Positions 15,090 through 25,000 of a stretch of DNA of 33,035 nt are shown here, in pieces (positions within the stretch are counted from its first letter, which is position 1; each line of letters starts with the position of its first letter). The notes under the pieces were generated by a model. It searched no databases. It saw only the letters and a list, made by a program, of their open reading frames with translations, and was not told the origin of the DNA. Position numbers and translations under genes: made by a program. Source of the stretch: Solirubrobacterales bacterium (GTDB lineage Bacteria > Actinomycetota > Thermoleophilia > Solirubrobacterales > Solirubrobacteraceae); NCBI GenBank assembly GCA_003137075.1, contig PLES01000146.1, positions 204 to 33,238 of the forward strand. The letters are read 5' to 3'.

Positions 15090-17137
15090 ACGCTGTGACC
15101 GAAGACCCTGCCGCTGCCACCGCCCACAAGAGCGTGGCGGTGGTCTTCACGGGCTTGATGCTCGTGATGCTGATGGCGGCGCTGGACCAGACGATCGTCT
15201 CAACCGCGCTCCCGACAATCGTCGGCGACCTCGGCGGCCTCAGTCACATCTCATGGGTGGTAACCGCCTACCTGCTGGCGCAGACCGCGGTCACGCCGGT
15301 CTACGGCAAGCTTGGCGATCAGTACGGACGCAAGGTGGTGCTGCAGTTCGCGCTGGTGCTGTTCCTGATCGGTTCGGCGCTCTGCGGATTGGCGACGAGC
15401 CTGACCGAGCTGATCGCCTTTCGCGCCCTGCAGGGGTTGGGTGGCGGCGGCCTCATGGTCGGAGCGATGGCCGCTGTCGGTGACGTCGTCTCGCCGCGCG
15501 ACCGTGGCAAATACCAGGGCGTGTTTGGCGCGGTCTTCGGGCTCGCCAGCGTGATCGGCCCGCTGCTCGGCGGTTTCTTCACGAGCAGCCTCAGCTGGCG
15601 CTGGATCTTCTACGTGAACGTGCCTGTCGGAATCGCCGCCTTTGTGGTTCTGGCCGCGACGCTGCCGTCAAAGCGCGGCGACGTCCACCACCGGATCGAC
15701 TACGTTGGCGCGTCACTGCTGGCGGCGGCACTGATCGGAATCGTCCTGCTCTGCACGCTCGGCGGCGTCGACTACAAGTGGCTCTCACCCACGATCATCG
15801 CCTTGGCGGTCGCCTCGGTCGTGCTCGTGATCCTGTTTGTGATCGCGGAGAACCGAGCCGCCGAGCCCGTGCTGCCACCACGGCTGTTCGGCAACCGCGT
15901 CTTCAGCGTCACGAGCGCAGTCGGCCTCGTGGTCGGTTTCGCGCTGTTTGGATCGGTGACCTACCTGCCGCTGTTTCTACAGGTCGTAGGCGGCGCCACA
16001 CCGACCGGCTCCGGCTTGCAGATCCTGCCGCTGATGGGCGGCCTGCTGATCACCTCGATCAGTTCCGGCCAGATCATCAGCCGTACCGGCAAGTACCGGC
16101 CATTCCCGATCTGCGGAACCTTCGTGATGATCATCGGTCTCTTCCTGCTCTCGCGGATGGATGCAAGCACGACCCGCCTGGTCTCCTCGGCGTACATGTT
16201 TGTGCTCGGTCTGGGACTCGGCATGGTCATGCAGGTACTGGTGCTCGCTGTCCAGAACGCCGTCGACTACAAGGACCTCGGTGTCGCCACCTCGGGCGCA
16301 ACGCTGTTCCGCTCGGTTGGTGGTTCGGTCGGCGTGGCGATCCTCGGCTCGATCTTTTCAACCCGCCTGAAGCACAACCTCGCGGTCGGTTTGGCACACA
16401 GTGCCGCCGCCGCCAAGTTGCCGCACAGCGAGCTGGCCAAGCTTGGCGACGCGGCCGGCAATCCGGCGTCGCTCAAGGCGCTGCCGAAACCAATCCACGA
16501 CATTTACATCGGCTCGTTCACCAACGCCCTGGACCGCGTGTTCGTGGTCGCCGCGATTGTCGCGGCGGTCGCGTTTCTGTTGAGTTGGCTGCTCGAGCAG
16601 CGTGACCTGCGTGAAAGCGTGTCGGCGGGCGCAGGCGTCGGCGAGCGGATCGGCGAGAGCTTCGCCGTGCCCAAGCCATCTGACTCGCTGGCGGAGATCG
16701 CGCGCGCCTTGAGCGTGCTGATCGGGCGTGACGGCCGCAGGCATCTGGTGGAGCAGATCGCAGCCCGAGCTGGTGTCGACCTCTCGGCCGCGGCCAGCTG
16801 GCTGCTGGCGCGGACCTACCGCGAGCCCGAAACGAGCGTCGTGGATCTCTGCCGTAGGTGGGACGTGCCGCTCGAGCGTGGTCATCAAGGGCTCAAGGAG
16901 CTGGTCGACCGAGGCATGGTGATGCCGGTCGCCAAGGACGATGAGGGCCTCGGTCCATATGAGCTGACCGAGCGCGGCCGCGAGGCCGCGCAGAAGCTGG
17001 TGGCGGAACGTCAGGCGACGCTCGAGCGTCTGCTCAGCGGCTGGGAGCCAGAGCAGCATCCGGACCTGGTGGCGCTGATGTCACGCCTCGCTGATGAGGT
17101 CGGGCACGAGCCCGACGAAGAACTCGTCGCTCGCTGA
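15086..17137 (+). CDS. 14-TM MFS drug efflux transporter (DHA2/EmrB type) with C-terminal winged-helix domain
   Basis: A 683-residue inner-membrane proton antiporter-type protein. The first 500 or so residues carry the DHA2 family marks: [17 protein letters not shown] (motif D1-like) near residue 30, [14 protein letters not shown] (loop 2-3 motif), [20 protein letters not shown] motif C and [13 protein letters not shown], with about 14 hydrophobic segments. After [11 protein letters not shown] an extra soluble tail of about 150 residues follows. Its part from about residue 581 to 658 ([31 protein letters not shown] ... [15 protein letters not shown]) reads as a MarR-like winged helix with a helix and beta-wing. 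Typical members of the family end near 480-530. Coupled to the upstream hydrolase; ends 8 bases before the convergent MocR gene. Confidence 0.92.
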   Translation: MNAVTEDPAAATAHKSVAVVFTGLMLVMLMAALDQTIVSTALPTIVGDLGGLSHISWVVTAYLLAQTAVTPVYGKLGDQYGRKVVLQFALVLFLIGSALCGLATSLTELIAFRALQGLGGGGLMVGAMAAVGDVVSPRDRGKYQGVFGAVFGLASVIGPLLGGFFTSSLSWRWIFYVNVPVGIAAFVVLAATLPSKRGDVHHRIDYVGASLLAAALIGIVLLCTLGGVDYKWLSPTIIALAVASVVLVILFVIAENRAAEPVLPPRLFGNRVFSVTSAVGLVVGFALFGSVTYLPLFLQVVGGATPTGSGLQILPLMGGLLITSISSGQIISRTGKYRPFPICGTFVMIIGLFLLSRMDASTTRLVSSAYMFVLGLGLGMVMQVLVLAVQNAVDYKDLGVATSGATLFRSVGGSVGVAILGSIFSTRLKHNLAVGLAHSAAAAKLPHSELAKLGDAAGNPASLKALPKPIHDIYIGSFTNALDRVFVVAAIVAAVAFLLSWLLEQRDLRESVSAGAGVGERIGESFAVPKPSDSLAEIARALSVLIGRDGRRHLVEQIAARAGVDLSAAASWLLARTYREPETSVVDLCRRWDVPLERGHQGLKELVDRGMVMPVAKDDEGLGPYELTERGREAAQKLVAERQATLERLLSGWEPEQHPDLVALMSRLADEVGHEPDEELVAR

Positions 17138-17145
17138 CGGACTCC

Positions 17146-18588
17146 CTACGCGACGACCAACTGCGTCAGGTGGCGGTCGGCGCGGTCAAGCCCCTGCCAA
17201 ACGCGCTTGAGCCGGAGCACGGCGTCGGTCAGAGCCTCAGGTGAGTGCGTGTAGGGAAGCCGTAGGAACCGCTCAAGGGTTCCGTCGACGCCAAAGCGTG
17301 AACCGGGCACGATGCCGACCCCGACCGAGCGCGCCAGCAGCGTCAGCGCAGTGGACACGGGAGCGCCAAGGTCGAGCCAAAGCGACAGCCCGCCCTGGGG
17401 ATGCGCCGCGGTCCACTCCGGCAGAGCGCGCGCCAGAGCCTCAGTGAGCACGTCACGCTTGCGTTCGAGTTCGTCGACGCGTGCCGAAAGAATCCCATCG
17501 AGCTTGGCGATCAGCTCCACGGCAATCAGCTGTTCGAGCACGGGGCTGCCGAGGTCGATCGCAGTGCGCAGGCCGGCCAGCCGCTGAACGATCTCAGCGG
17601 ATGCGCGAATCCAGCCGATCCGGAGCCCTCCCCACACCGATTTGGAGAGCGAGCCAACCGAGATCACCGCCGGATCGATCGCTGCGGACGCGGTGGCGTC
17701 GGGTACGAACCCAAGGCCAAGGAAGGTCTCGTCGACCACCACCGTAGTCGACGTCTGGCGCGCTACGGCGAATACGACCTCGCGGGCCTCGTCCGCGATC
17801 AGCACACCCGTCGGGTTGTGGAAGTCCGGGATCAGATACGCGAGTTTCGGCGAGCTCTGGCGAAGCACGGCCTCCAGCTGCGACACGTCCCAGCCGCCCT
17901 GCGGAGCGAGCGGCACAGGCAGCAGTCTGCCCGCGCTCGCGCGGATCGCATCGAGCGCGCCAGGATAGGAGGGCAGCTCAGTGAGCACCCGGTCGCCTGG
18001 GCCGATCATCAGCCGCAGCAACAGGTCGAGGCCATGCAGCGCGCCGCCCGTGATGATGATCTGAGCAGGATCAGTTGGAACACCGCGCGCCTCGAACCTG
18101 GCGGCCACCGCAGACCGTAGGGGCACGAGCCCAAAGGCGTCATAGCCGCCGCTGCGGTAGGCGTAGGCCGGCAGCTCCGCTGCGGCTGTAGCCAGGGCCT
18201 CGACAACGCTTCCCGGTGGTGCCGTCAGCGCGGCGAGTGTCAGGTCAATCGTCTCGCGGTCCCTACCTCCCTGCGGCCAATCTCGAACCACCGTGCGTTT
18301 TACCTCACCGGCGGGCAGCACCACAAAACTTCCCGACCCGCTGCGGCTCTCGAGGTACCCCCGGCTTCGAAGCGCGTCGTACGCGACCGTCACCGTGGCA
18401 CGACTGAGGCCGACCGCTCCGGCGAGCTCACGCTCCGACGGCAGCCGGCTGCCAAGCGCGACCCGTCCGTCGAGGATCAGCGACGTGATCGCGGCGGTGA
18501 GCACGCCGTACTTGATTCCCGCGACGGTCTGCATATCGGGCAGGAGACGGGCCAGCGCATAGCCCGAAATTCGTGGTTCGCCAGACAT
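17146..18588 (-). CDS. MocR-type regulator: GntR winged helix plus PLP aminotransferase domain
   Basis: A 480-residue transcription factor with an N-terminal GntR winged helix (about residues 20-85: LTAAITSLILDGRVALGSRLPSERELAGAVGLSRATVTVAYDALRSRGYLESRSGSGSFV) and a fold-type I aminotransferase domain. The PLP-binding Lys is K316 in SVGSLSKSVWGGLRIGW; YLIPDFHNPTGV and VVVDETFLGL hold the usual cofactor contacts. The family senses PLP or an amino-linked ligand and controls a neighbouring gene. ATG 18588 gives the normal N terminus (MSGEPRISGYALARLL); a longer frame to 18687 crosses the divergent promoter. The neighbour is a YczE-type membrane protein, a recurrent MocR partner, and ATTGG direct repeats lie between them. 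Confidence 0.93.
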   Translation of the reverse strand: MSGEPRISGYALARLLPDMQTVAGIKYGVLTAAITSLILDGRVALGSRLPSERELAGAVGLSRATVTVAYDALRSRGYLESRSGSGSFVVLPAGEVKRTVVRDWPQGGRDRETIDLTLAALTAPPGSVVEALATAAAELPAYAYRSGGYDAFGLVPLRSAVAARFEARGVPTDPAQIIITGGALHGLDLLLRLMIGPGDRVLTELPSYPGALDAIRASAGRLLPVPLAPQGGWDVSQLEAVLRQSSPKLAYLIPDFHNPTGVLIADEAREVVFAVARQTSTTVVVDETFLGLGFVPDATASAAIDPAVISVGSLSKSVWGGLRIGWIRASAEIVQRLAGLRTAIDLGSPVLEQLIAVELIAKLDGILSARVDELERKRDVLTEALARALPEWTAAHPQGGLSLWLDLGAPVSTALTLLARSVGVGIVPGSRFGVDGTLERFLRLPYTHSPEALTDAVLRLKRVWQGLDRADRHLTQLVVA

Positions 18589-18630
18589 GGCCGAAGGATG
18601 ACACCTACCAGGCCGTGAAGCAAGCCACTT

Positions 18631-18654
18631 ATTGCAAATTGGCATGGCTATTGG
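18631..18654. promoter_or_regulatory. Putative MocR operator: ATTG-type direct repeats
   Basis: Between the divergent genes, ATTGG occurs at 18638-18642 and 18650-18654, 12 bases apart, and a related ATTGC at 18631-18635. MocR factors are known to bind short direct repeats. TTGGAC (18651-18656) could be the -35 of yczE with TAGCCT (18675-18680) as -10, so binding here could control that promoter. Confidence 0.4.
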
Positions 18655-18685
18655 ACCGTTAGAAGCTGCTGAAATAGCCTGCACC

Positions 18686-19555
18686 ATGACTTCTGGACTG
18701 CTCAGGCGCCTGGCCCAGCTCTACATTGGCCTGCCGCTCTATGGGCTCTCCGCAGGACTGCTCGTGCGGTCGCGTTTAGGTCTCGATCCGTGGGATGTGC
18801 TGCACCAGGGCATCGCCAGGCATACCGGCATCAAGATCGGCACCGTCCTGATCATCGTCGGCGGGTTGGTGCTGCTCGCCTGGATCCCGCTGCGCCAGCG
18901 CCCTGGGCTTGGAACGCTGAGCAACCTGGTACTCATCGGCGTCGCCCTGAACATCTCACTCACCTACATCCCGAGCGGGGGATCGTTGGCGGTCCGGGTG
19001 GCTGAGATGCTCGGCGGCATCGGCCTCTGCGGCGTCGCCACCGGCATGTACATCGGGGCCAACTTCGGCCCTGGGCCGCGCGACGGACTGATGACCGGGC
19101 TCGCACGACGGAGCGGACGCTCGATCCGCTTCACACGTACGACGATTGAGCTGACGGTGCTGACGAGCGGCTGGCTGCTGGGCGGAAACGTCGGCATCGG
19201 CACGATCCTCTTCGCGCTGCTGATCGGGCCACTCGCCCAACGCCTGCTGCCGCTCTTTGATACTTCAGCGCGGCCGACCCTCGGCGTAACGCTCGAGGCC
19301 GTCGTCGGGGATCGGCTCCCAGGGGGCGGCGTAGACAACGAACTGGCGGTAACTCGGGCGAGCGCCGGGATCGACGTCAAAGGCACCCATCCTCACGCTC
19401 ATCTGCGACCCGTCCTCGTTCCTGGAGAAGAGATGCGCCCCGCACTCGCCGCAGAAGCATTTCTCAAAGCCGCCGTCCGGAGAACGCCAGCCACGGACGT
19501 GCTCATCCCCGGCGAGCACTTTGAGGATGGTTCCGTCGATCCTTGCCTGGACTGA
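18686..19555 (+). CDS. YczE-family membrane protein with a long C-terminal read-through tail
   Basis: From ATG 18686 the first 193 residues match the YczE/YitT-like family of integral membrane proteins. The run LRRLAQLYIGLPLYGLSAGLLVRSRLGLDPWDVLHQGIARHTGIKIGTVLIIVGGLVLLAWIPLR is characteristic, as are NFGPGPRDGLMTGLARR and GNVGIGTILFALLIGPLAQRLLPLF, with about five to six TM segments. The family usually ends about there, near 200-215 residues. Here the frame stays open for a further 97 codons, to 19555, all antisense to the GFA-family gene, and the tail has no recognisable domain. Either the original stop was lost or the tail is a translation artefact of high GC. The function of YczE proteins is not established; transport is suspected. 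Divergent from mocR. Confidence 0.85.
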   Translation: MTSGLLRRLAQLYIGLPLYGLSAGLLVRSRLGLDPWDVLHQGIARHTGIKIGTVLIIVGGLVLLAWIPLRQRPGLGTLSNLVLIGVALNISLTYIPSGGSLAVRVAEMLGGIGLCGVATGMYIGANFGPGPRDGLMTGLARRSGRSIRFTRTTIELTVLTSGWLLGGNVGIGTILFALLIGPLAQRLLPLFDTSARPTLGVTLEAVVGDRLPGGGVDNELAVTRASAGIDVKGTHPHAHLRPVLVPGEEMRPALAAEAFLKAAVRRTPATDVLIPGEHFEDGSVDPCLD

Positions 19556-19690
19556 TGCCGCCGTGCCCGTACGCCTCTGACAGCGCGTGCAGTGGCAATA
19601 ACCCACCAGCTGCGGCAACTCAGTCAGCGCAAACCTCACCTTGCCACAGAGGCAACCGCCGTGAATTGGATATCCGTCGGCTTCGCTCAT
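19265..19690 (-). CDS. GFA-family (glutathione-dependent formaldehyde-activating-like) zinc protein
   Basis: 141 residues from ATG 19690, full-length for the GFA/CENP-V-like family. Zinc-binding pairs are HGGCLCGKVRF, GYCHCTRCQRRTG and KCFCGECGAHLF, in the standard order; the C-terminal half RMGAFDVDPGARPSYRQFVVYAAPWEPIPDDGLERYAEG is typical. Members vary in function (glutathione-formaldehyde adduct chemistry in some, unknown in most). It follows the carbonic anhydrase gene by 52 bases on the same strand. Its final 291 bases are antisense to the tail of the yczE frame. Confidence 0.9.
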   Translation of the reverse strand: MSEADGYPIHGGCLCGKVRFALTELPQLVGYCHCTRCQRRTGTAASVQARIDGTILKVLAGDEHVRGWRSPDGGFEKCFCGECGAHLFSRNEDGSQMSVRMGAFDVDPGARPSYRQFVVYAAPWEPIPDDGLERYAEGRPR

Positions 19691-19742
19691 CGCTGATCTG
19701 GAGTATGTCGCGCCGCACTGCGGTCGGCGCCGGGTCTGACCA

Positions 19743-20246
19743 TCAATCGTCGTCGACCGGGATCTCTTTGAGGCGGTGAGTGTCGACGTCGTAGACGAAT
19801 CCGCGCACCACTTCTCGATGAAGGATGAAGTCCGAGCGCCGGACCCTGAGCACGGACTGGCGCACGTCAGCTTCGGCGTCGATGAAGGATTCGATCGCAA
19901 ACGCGGGCGAGACGCCAGTCGATGCCTGCAGTTCGGCACGGAACCCGTCGTCGGTCAGCTTCTGCATGCCGCAATCGGTGTGGTGAATCAGCATCACCTC
20001 GCGGGTTCCGAGCCTGCGCTGCGAGACCGCCAGCGAGCGGATCACGTCGTCGGTGATGACTCCGCCGGCGTTGCGCAGGATGTGAGCCTCGCCGTCACCC
20101 AGCCCCAGCGCCGCAAAGACGTCCAGGCGCGAGTCCATGCAGGTCACGATCGCAAGCCGCCTACTCGGGTGGACGTCGAGGTGGCGCGACTCGTAGCCGT
20201 CCGCGTAGGCGCTGTTGTTCCGTACCAGCTCGTCAATCGTGCTCAT
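19743..20246 (-). CDS. Beta-class carbonic anhydrase
   Basis: A 167-residue enzyme interconverting CO2 and bicarbonate. Zinc ligands and the Asp/Arg pair are visible: C36-M-D38-S-R40 and H89-T-D-C92-G, spaced exactly as in the small actinobacterial beta enzymes such as M. tuberculosis Rv1284. ILRNAGGVITDDVIRSLAVSQRRLG and FVYDVDTHRLKEI complete the fold. Its ATG directly abuts the TAG of the upstream HD/OB gene (TAG 20249-20247, ATG 20246), so the two are translated in tandem. Confidence 0.94.
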   Translation of the reverse strand: MSTIDELVRNNSAYADGYESRHLDVHPSRRLAIVTCMDSRLDVFAALGLGDGEAHILRNAGGVITDDVIRSLAVSQRRLGTREVMLIHHTDCGMQKLTDDGFRAELQASTGVSPAFAIESFIDAEADVRQSVLRVRRSDFILHREVVRGFVYDVDTHRLKEIPVDDD

Positions 20247-21188
20247 CTAGTTACGACCCTCCTCGCCAGTTCCGAACCCGTGCTCGAGAACGCCCTTGAC
20301 GCCGGCGTCCAATGCGTTCACACGGTAGAGGGCAAGCGCTTCCGGTGACGCGAAGCGGCCACCTGGGGCGCCGGAGGCGCCGTGGTGGCTGAGTACACAG
20401 TGCAGCAGTGCCAGTTGGCGGCCCTCGTCCAGGGCGGCGCCGGCGGCGCCGCCCTGGTGCACCAGCATTGCGAACCGCTCCGCCAGCATCTGCTGCCCGA
20501 GCGCGAGATGCCCCAGCATCCGTCCCTGCTCGGTAAGGCCGATCTCGGCGCCATAGGTGAACTCACGCATGCGACCGAGGTCGTGCACGATCGCCGCGGT
20601 CAGCAGCAGGTCGCTGTTGAGGCGGCGATGCAGATCACAGAGCTCGCGGGCGAGCGTCGCCACCGCGACTGTGTGCTCGAGCAAGCCACCGAGGTAGGCG
20701 TGGTGGCCGTTTCGCGTACACGGAGTTCGGCGGAACGCGTCACGCAGCTCCGCATCGGCGAGCAGCGAGTCGAGCAGCGCTTTGTAGCCGAGGTCGTAAA
20801 CCTCATGGGCGAGGTGCTCGAGGAAGCCGTCGAGTTCCTCCATGTCGCGATACGCGACAGGCAGGAACTCCTGCATGACGAGCGTCTGCGCCTGGTCGCT
20901 GCCCGCTTCGCCGGCGCGCCGGATGTCAGAGACCTCGACCGTCAACTCGTCGCGGAACCGCTCGACACGCCCGATCACCGAGACCAGATCCCCACGCTCG
21001 AACAGTCCGGCCAGCGCATCGGCGTCGCGGAACGCCCGCGCCTGGACGCTCCCGGTCTTGTCGCGTAGCTCCAGAGCGAGGTAGGCGCTGCCGGTTCGCG
21101 TCTTCAGCCGGTCCTTGCGTACGCAGGCAAATACGCCGCGGACCTCGTCACCGGCGCGTAGGGAAGAGATAGTTGCCACCAAGCGCAT
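20247..21188 (-). CDS. YhaM-like OB-fold plus HD-domain nuclease/phosphohydrolase
   Basis: 313 residues from ATG 21188. The N-terminal OB fold (about residues 1-105: GDEVRGVFACVRKDRLKTRTGSAYLALELRDKTGSVQARAFRDA) is followed by an HD domain with GGLLEHTVAVATLARELC, AAIVHDLGRMREF (HD), LGHLALG and VLSHHGASGAPGG. The YhaM/CBF1 family is known for 3'-5' exoribonuclease and ssDNA nuclease activity, so RNA turnover is the likely role (inference). A longer open frame to 21257 would cross the divergent PAC2 start. The stop directly abuts the carbonic anhydrase ATG. The start lies 8 bases from the divergent PAC2 gene. Confidence 0.88.
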   Translation of the reverse strand: MRLVATISSLRAGDEVRGVFACVRKDRLKTRTGSAYLALELRDKTGSVQARAFRDADALAGLFERGDLVSVIGRVERFRDELTVEVSDIRRAGEAGSDQAQTLVMQEFLPVAYRDMEELDGFLEHLAHEVYDLGYKALLDSLLADAELRDAFRRTPCTRNGHHAYLGGLLEHTVAVATLARELCDLHRRLNSDLLLTAAIVHDLGRMREFTYGAEIGLTEQGRMLGHLALGQQMLAERFAMLVHQGGAAGAALDEGRQLALLHCVLSHHGASGAPGGRFASPEALALYRVNALDAGVKGVLEHGFGTGEEGRN

Positions 21189-21196
21189 GATGTACG

Positions 21197-22081
21197 GTGA
21201 AGCGGATGCAGCCACTGCAGTGGAACTACCGTCCCGATGGCTTGCGTGCCCCTGCACTGGTCTGCGCGTTCAAAGGCTGGAATGACGCCGGCGACGCCGC
21301 CTCGGCGGCGGTCAGCTTCGTCGGCGAGTCACTCGGTGCTCGCCAGTTCGCGAGCATCGACCCTGAGGATTTCTACGACTTCCAGTCGGTCCGACCGCAG
21401 ATCAAGCTGGTCGAAGGTCAGGCACGCTCGATCGAGTGGCCCGAGGTCAAGCTCTACGAGGTTCGTGTCCCCCGCGCGCCGCGCGACCTGGTGCTACTGG
21501 CCGGCTTTGAGCCGTCGTATCGCTGGCGCACGTTCACCGGCCTCGTCGTCGAACTGGCCGAAGTGATCGGCGTGCAGTTGGTGGTGACGCTCGGGGCGCT
21601 GCTTGCCGACGTGCCCCACACCCGCCCGGTCTCTGTGACCGGCTTCGCCTCCGAGCCCTCGCTGGTGCAGCGTTTGGCACTCTCTCAATCCTCCTACGAG
21701 GGACCGACCGGGATCATCGGCGTCCTGCACGACGCCTGCACACGCGTGAGCATGCCGTCGGCAAGCCTGTGGGCAGCGGTCCCCCACTACATCTCCGCCG
21801 CACCAAACCCGAAGGCGGCGCTGGCGCTGATCCGCAAGCTCGAAGGCCTTGTAGGGGTAGCGGTCGACGCCGGCGATCTTGAGGGTGCCGCAGCCGACTA
21901 CGAGCGCCAGGTCAACGCCGCGATCCAGCACGACCCGGACATCCAGGCGTTTGTGGAGAAACTCGAGGCGGCGGCGGGCGACGAGGAGTCGGACGCGTTC
22001 GAGCTGCCCTCGGGTGATTCGATCGCCCGCGACCTGCAGCGCTTCCTGCGCCAGCGCGGCGAAGACGACCCCAAGACCTGA
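21197..22081 (+). CDS. PAC2-family protein
   Basis: 294 residues of the PAC2 (proteasome-assembly-chaperone-like, DUF75) family, common in actinobacteria. PALVCAFKGWNDAGDAASAA, DPEDFYDFQSVRP, WPEVKLYEVRVP, LLAGFEPSYRWRTF, VTLGALLADVPHTRP and ISAAPNPKAALALIRKLEG are the usual conserved blocks. The proteasome-chaperone function shown in eukaryotes is not established here and no proteasome genes are in the window. GTG 21197 or ATG 21206 could be the start; ATG is preceded 7 bases away by TACGGT, a possible -10 for a leaderless mRNA. The stop TGA (22079-22081) directly abuts the TAG of the convergent helicase gene. Confidence 0.9.
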   Translation: MKRMQPLQWNYRPDGLRAPALVCAFKGWNDAGDAASAAVSFVGESLGARQFASIDPEDFYDFQSVRPQIKLVEGQARSIEWPEVKLYEVRVPRAPRDLVLLAGFEPSYRWRTFTGLVVELAEVIGVQLVVTLGALLADVPHTRPVSVTGFASEPSLVQRLALSQSSYEGPTGIIGVLHDACTRVSMPSASLWAAVPHYISAAPNPKAALALIRKLEGLVGVAVDAGDLEGAAADYERQVNAAIQHDPDIQAFVEKLEAAAGDEESDAFELPSGDSIARDLQRFLRQRGEDDPKT

Positions 22082-25000
22082 CTACCGCTCGGCGGCCGGG
22101 CAGACGAGCCGGTAGTCACACCAGGAGCAGGCACGCTGTGACGGTGTCGGCTCAAACTCCTGCGCCTTGATGCCCTCGGCCACCTCGACGGCGACGTTCC
22201 GGATCCACTCGGCACGCGCAGGATCCCCGGAGATCGCGACCTTCTCATCATCGAGCAGGTAGTGGTATGCGCCGCGGGTTGACTCGAGGCCCCACGCTTC
22301 GCGGGCGGCGATCGCGTAGAGCGAAAGCTGGACGTCGTCCGCCAGTTGCTCAACCGGCTTCGGGCGGCCCGTCTTGTAGTCGATCAGCTCGTAATCGCCG
22401 GACGGCAGCCGATCGACGCGGTCAACACGACCGCGGACCAGGTGCGGACCAAGCTTGAAGCTGAACTGCCGCTCGAACCACACCGGCTGGCCCTCGTCCG
22501 ACTGAGCCCGCTCGTAGTAGCGGGTCAGCGCGGCGGTCGCCTTCTGGCGGAGCTGGCGCTCCTCCTCAGAGTCGCCGAAGCCCGAGCGCCGCCAGCCCTG
22601 GTCCAACAGCAGATGCAGGTCCGTCAGTGGGCCGAGCTCCTCGCCCGCGGCGTGGTAGCGCTCCAGCACCTGGTGAACCACGATCCCGAAGCGCTGATGG
22701 ATAGTAGGTTCCTGCGGGATCCGGAAGACGCGCGCGAACTTGTACTTGAGCGGGCACGAGCGGTAGGTGTCGATGTCCGTAGCCGAGAGCAGTACGCCGT
22801 CGCCGCGCATCGGCAGGAAGCGTTCAAGTGAGGGCTCGTCGCGCGCGGCGATCACCTTCTTGCGGCGACTGACGTCGCGCTCGACACCAAGCAGGTACTC
22901 GTCGAGCGGTGAGGTGGCGAAGATCTCGCGCTGTTCGGCCGTGACCGCCTGTTCGATCCGGACGTTGATGTCGCGCAGCGCGTCATGCACGCTCTGTTCA
23001 TCGGGACGTGCGATCAGGGCGGCGAGCTTCAGCAGTTCGACGTAACGGACAACCGCGTGGGCGACGTCAAGGTCGGTGTCGAGCCGCAGTTCGGCGAGGC
23101 GGCCGCCGGCTCGCATGGTGCCATCGAGCAGCTCGTCGCGGAGCAGCCGGTAGGTCGCCTGCAGCGCTTCGCCGGGACCGAAGAGTTCCTCCTCGAACGA
23201 CATCCACTCCTCGTCAAGCGCGGCGCGCGCCGCCTCAACGGGCTCAAGTGGAGCGTTGCCGGAGTAGGTCAGCACGGCACGCCGGCGCGCTCTCGAGACC
23301 GCGACATAAAGCCGCTGACGCAGACGCGAGCGGCGCGCCTGATCGTCATCGGCCGGCAGCGACTCGCGCAGCAACGCGTCCGGGATCGGCTCGGAATCGA
23401 AGGCCTTGGAGCTGGCAAACGAAGCCTGCAGGCCGAGTACGAAGACGTGATCAACCTCAAGCCCGCCGGCAACGTCGAAAGCGAGCACCTGAACGCCGTC
23501 AGAGTGCGTGAGCCGCGGCTCATCGCGCTCACTGAGGCCGTACTCGGCGATCGCCGCGATCGAACGGGCGAATTCGCGAGCGCTCGATTGCGGAGAGCGG
23601 GCAGCGTAGGCCGAGGCGAGTTCACCGAACCGAGCCAACGAGCGCAGGCGCTCAACCGCATCGGCCTGAGCGGCAAACAGCTGTTGCTGGCGCAGACCGA
23701 GGCGCTCGATCAGGCGGTGTACGTAGAGATCGGGTCGCATCGTGTCGATCTGCGCCATGCAGGCCCGGTAGAGCTTGAGGAAGGCGCGGATGCGCTCCCG
23801 TGCCTCCGGCGGCACCTGGGGCGATTCGGTTGCGGCGGCGAGCGCCGCGATCATGTCGAGCTTGCGACGGCGAGCGATCTGCGTGCAGCGAGCGATGTCA
23901 ACCGAGCGCAGCTCGATCGGCGGCCGCGCGAGCGCCCGGACCACAGCCGAGGCGTCGCTCGGATCGGCCAATAGGCGCATCCAGGCGAGCAGATCACGCA
24001 CCTCGACGCGCTGGAAGAGGGCCGACTCGCCGACCAGACTGTGCGGCACCGCGCGCTCCTCGAGCGCGTCCGCGACCGCGCGCCCCTCGCGCCCCGTCTC
24101 CGGGACGATCACCGCGATCTGACCGGGAGCGACGTCCTGGCGTGAGACCAGCCGTTCGATCTCCGCGGCCACGGCCTGAGCTTGGGCGCGCTCGCTGGCG
24201 CAGTGCCAGAACTCGACCTCGCCCAGCGGGGCGAGGTCACGAGGATCGGCTTGTGACGGCGCCCCGATCGCCACGGCCCACGCCGCCTCGCTGACGCGCG
24301 TAGGGCAGCGCAGGGAGTGCAGCAGCCTGACGCTGCGCGTGCCGTCGCTCGCGAACGCTTGCAGCCGTGCGGCACCGGCTCCGCGGAAACGGTTGACAGC
24401 GGCCAAGGGGTCGCCTGCGACCGTCAGCTCGCGACCCGCCACAGACCGCGCGAGCGTCGCCGGTCCCAGGTCGAGCTCCTGAGCGTCATCGATCAGCACG
24501 TGTTCAAAGGGTTGGCGACTGACCGGGTTGTCGGCGATCTGCCGCAAAGCCAGCCGCACCAGATCACCGTCGTCGCAGGTGCCCTGTTCGCGCAGCATGC
24601 GGTTGTGCGCTTGGAAGATCTCGGCGAACTCTCGCTCACGCAGGCTCTCCTGGGTCTGCGCCCACGCGGCGAACTGCTCGGCGCCGATCAACTCTGCCTT
24701 GAGCCGATCGATCCGGCGGATCACGCTGCCGAGCATCGCGCCGGCATTGCCGCCGAAGTCGTGGTGGCGCAGCGGCAGCTCATCGATGCGCTCGGCCAGC
24801 ATCGCCAGCCGGTCGCCGGCTCCAAGGACTGAATCGGCCAGGTCCGTGTGGCTAGCGGAGCGGCGCATGATCGTGGCGGCGAACTGCGATGGCGTCAGCA
24901 CCAGCAACTCGCTGTAACCGTCCTGGATCTCCTCTTCGAGTGTCACCCGCGCCGCGTCCGCGCGGCTCTGGGATGGCGTCAGCAGCACGAGGCGGTCGAG

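Noticed and set aside
18589-18687. Longer start for MocR and for YczE (18632)
   Set aside because: Both would cross the divergent promoter/operator region, and the conserved N termini begin at 18588 and 18686.
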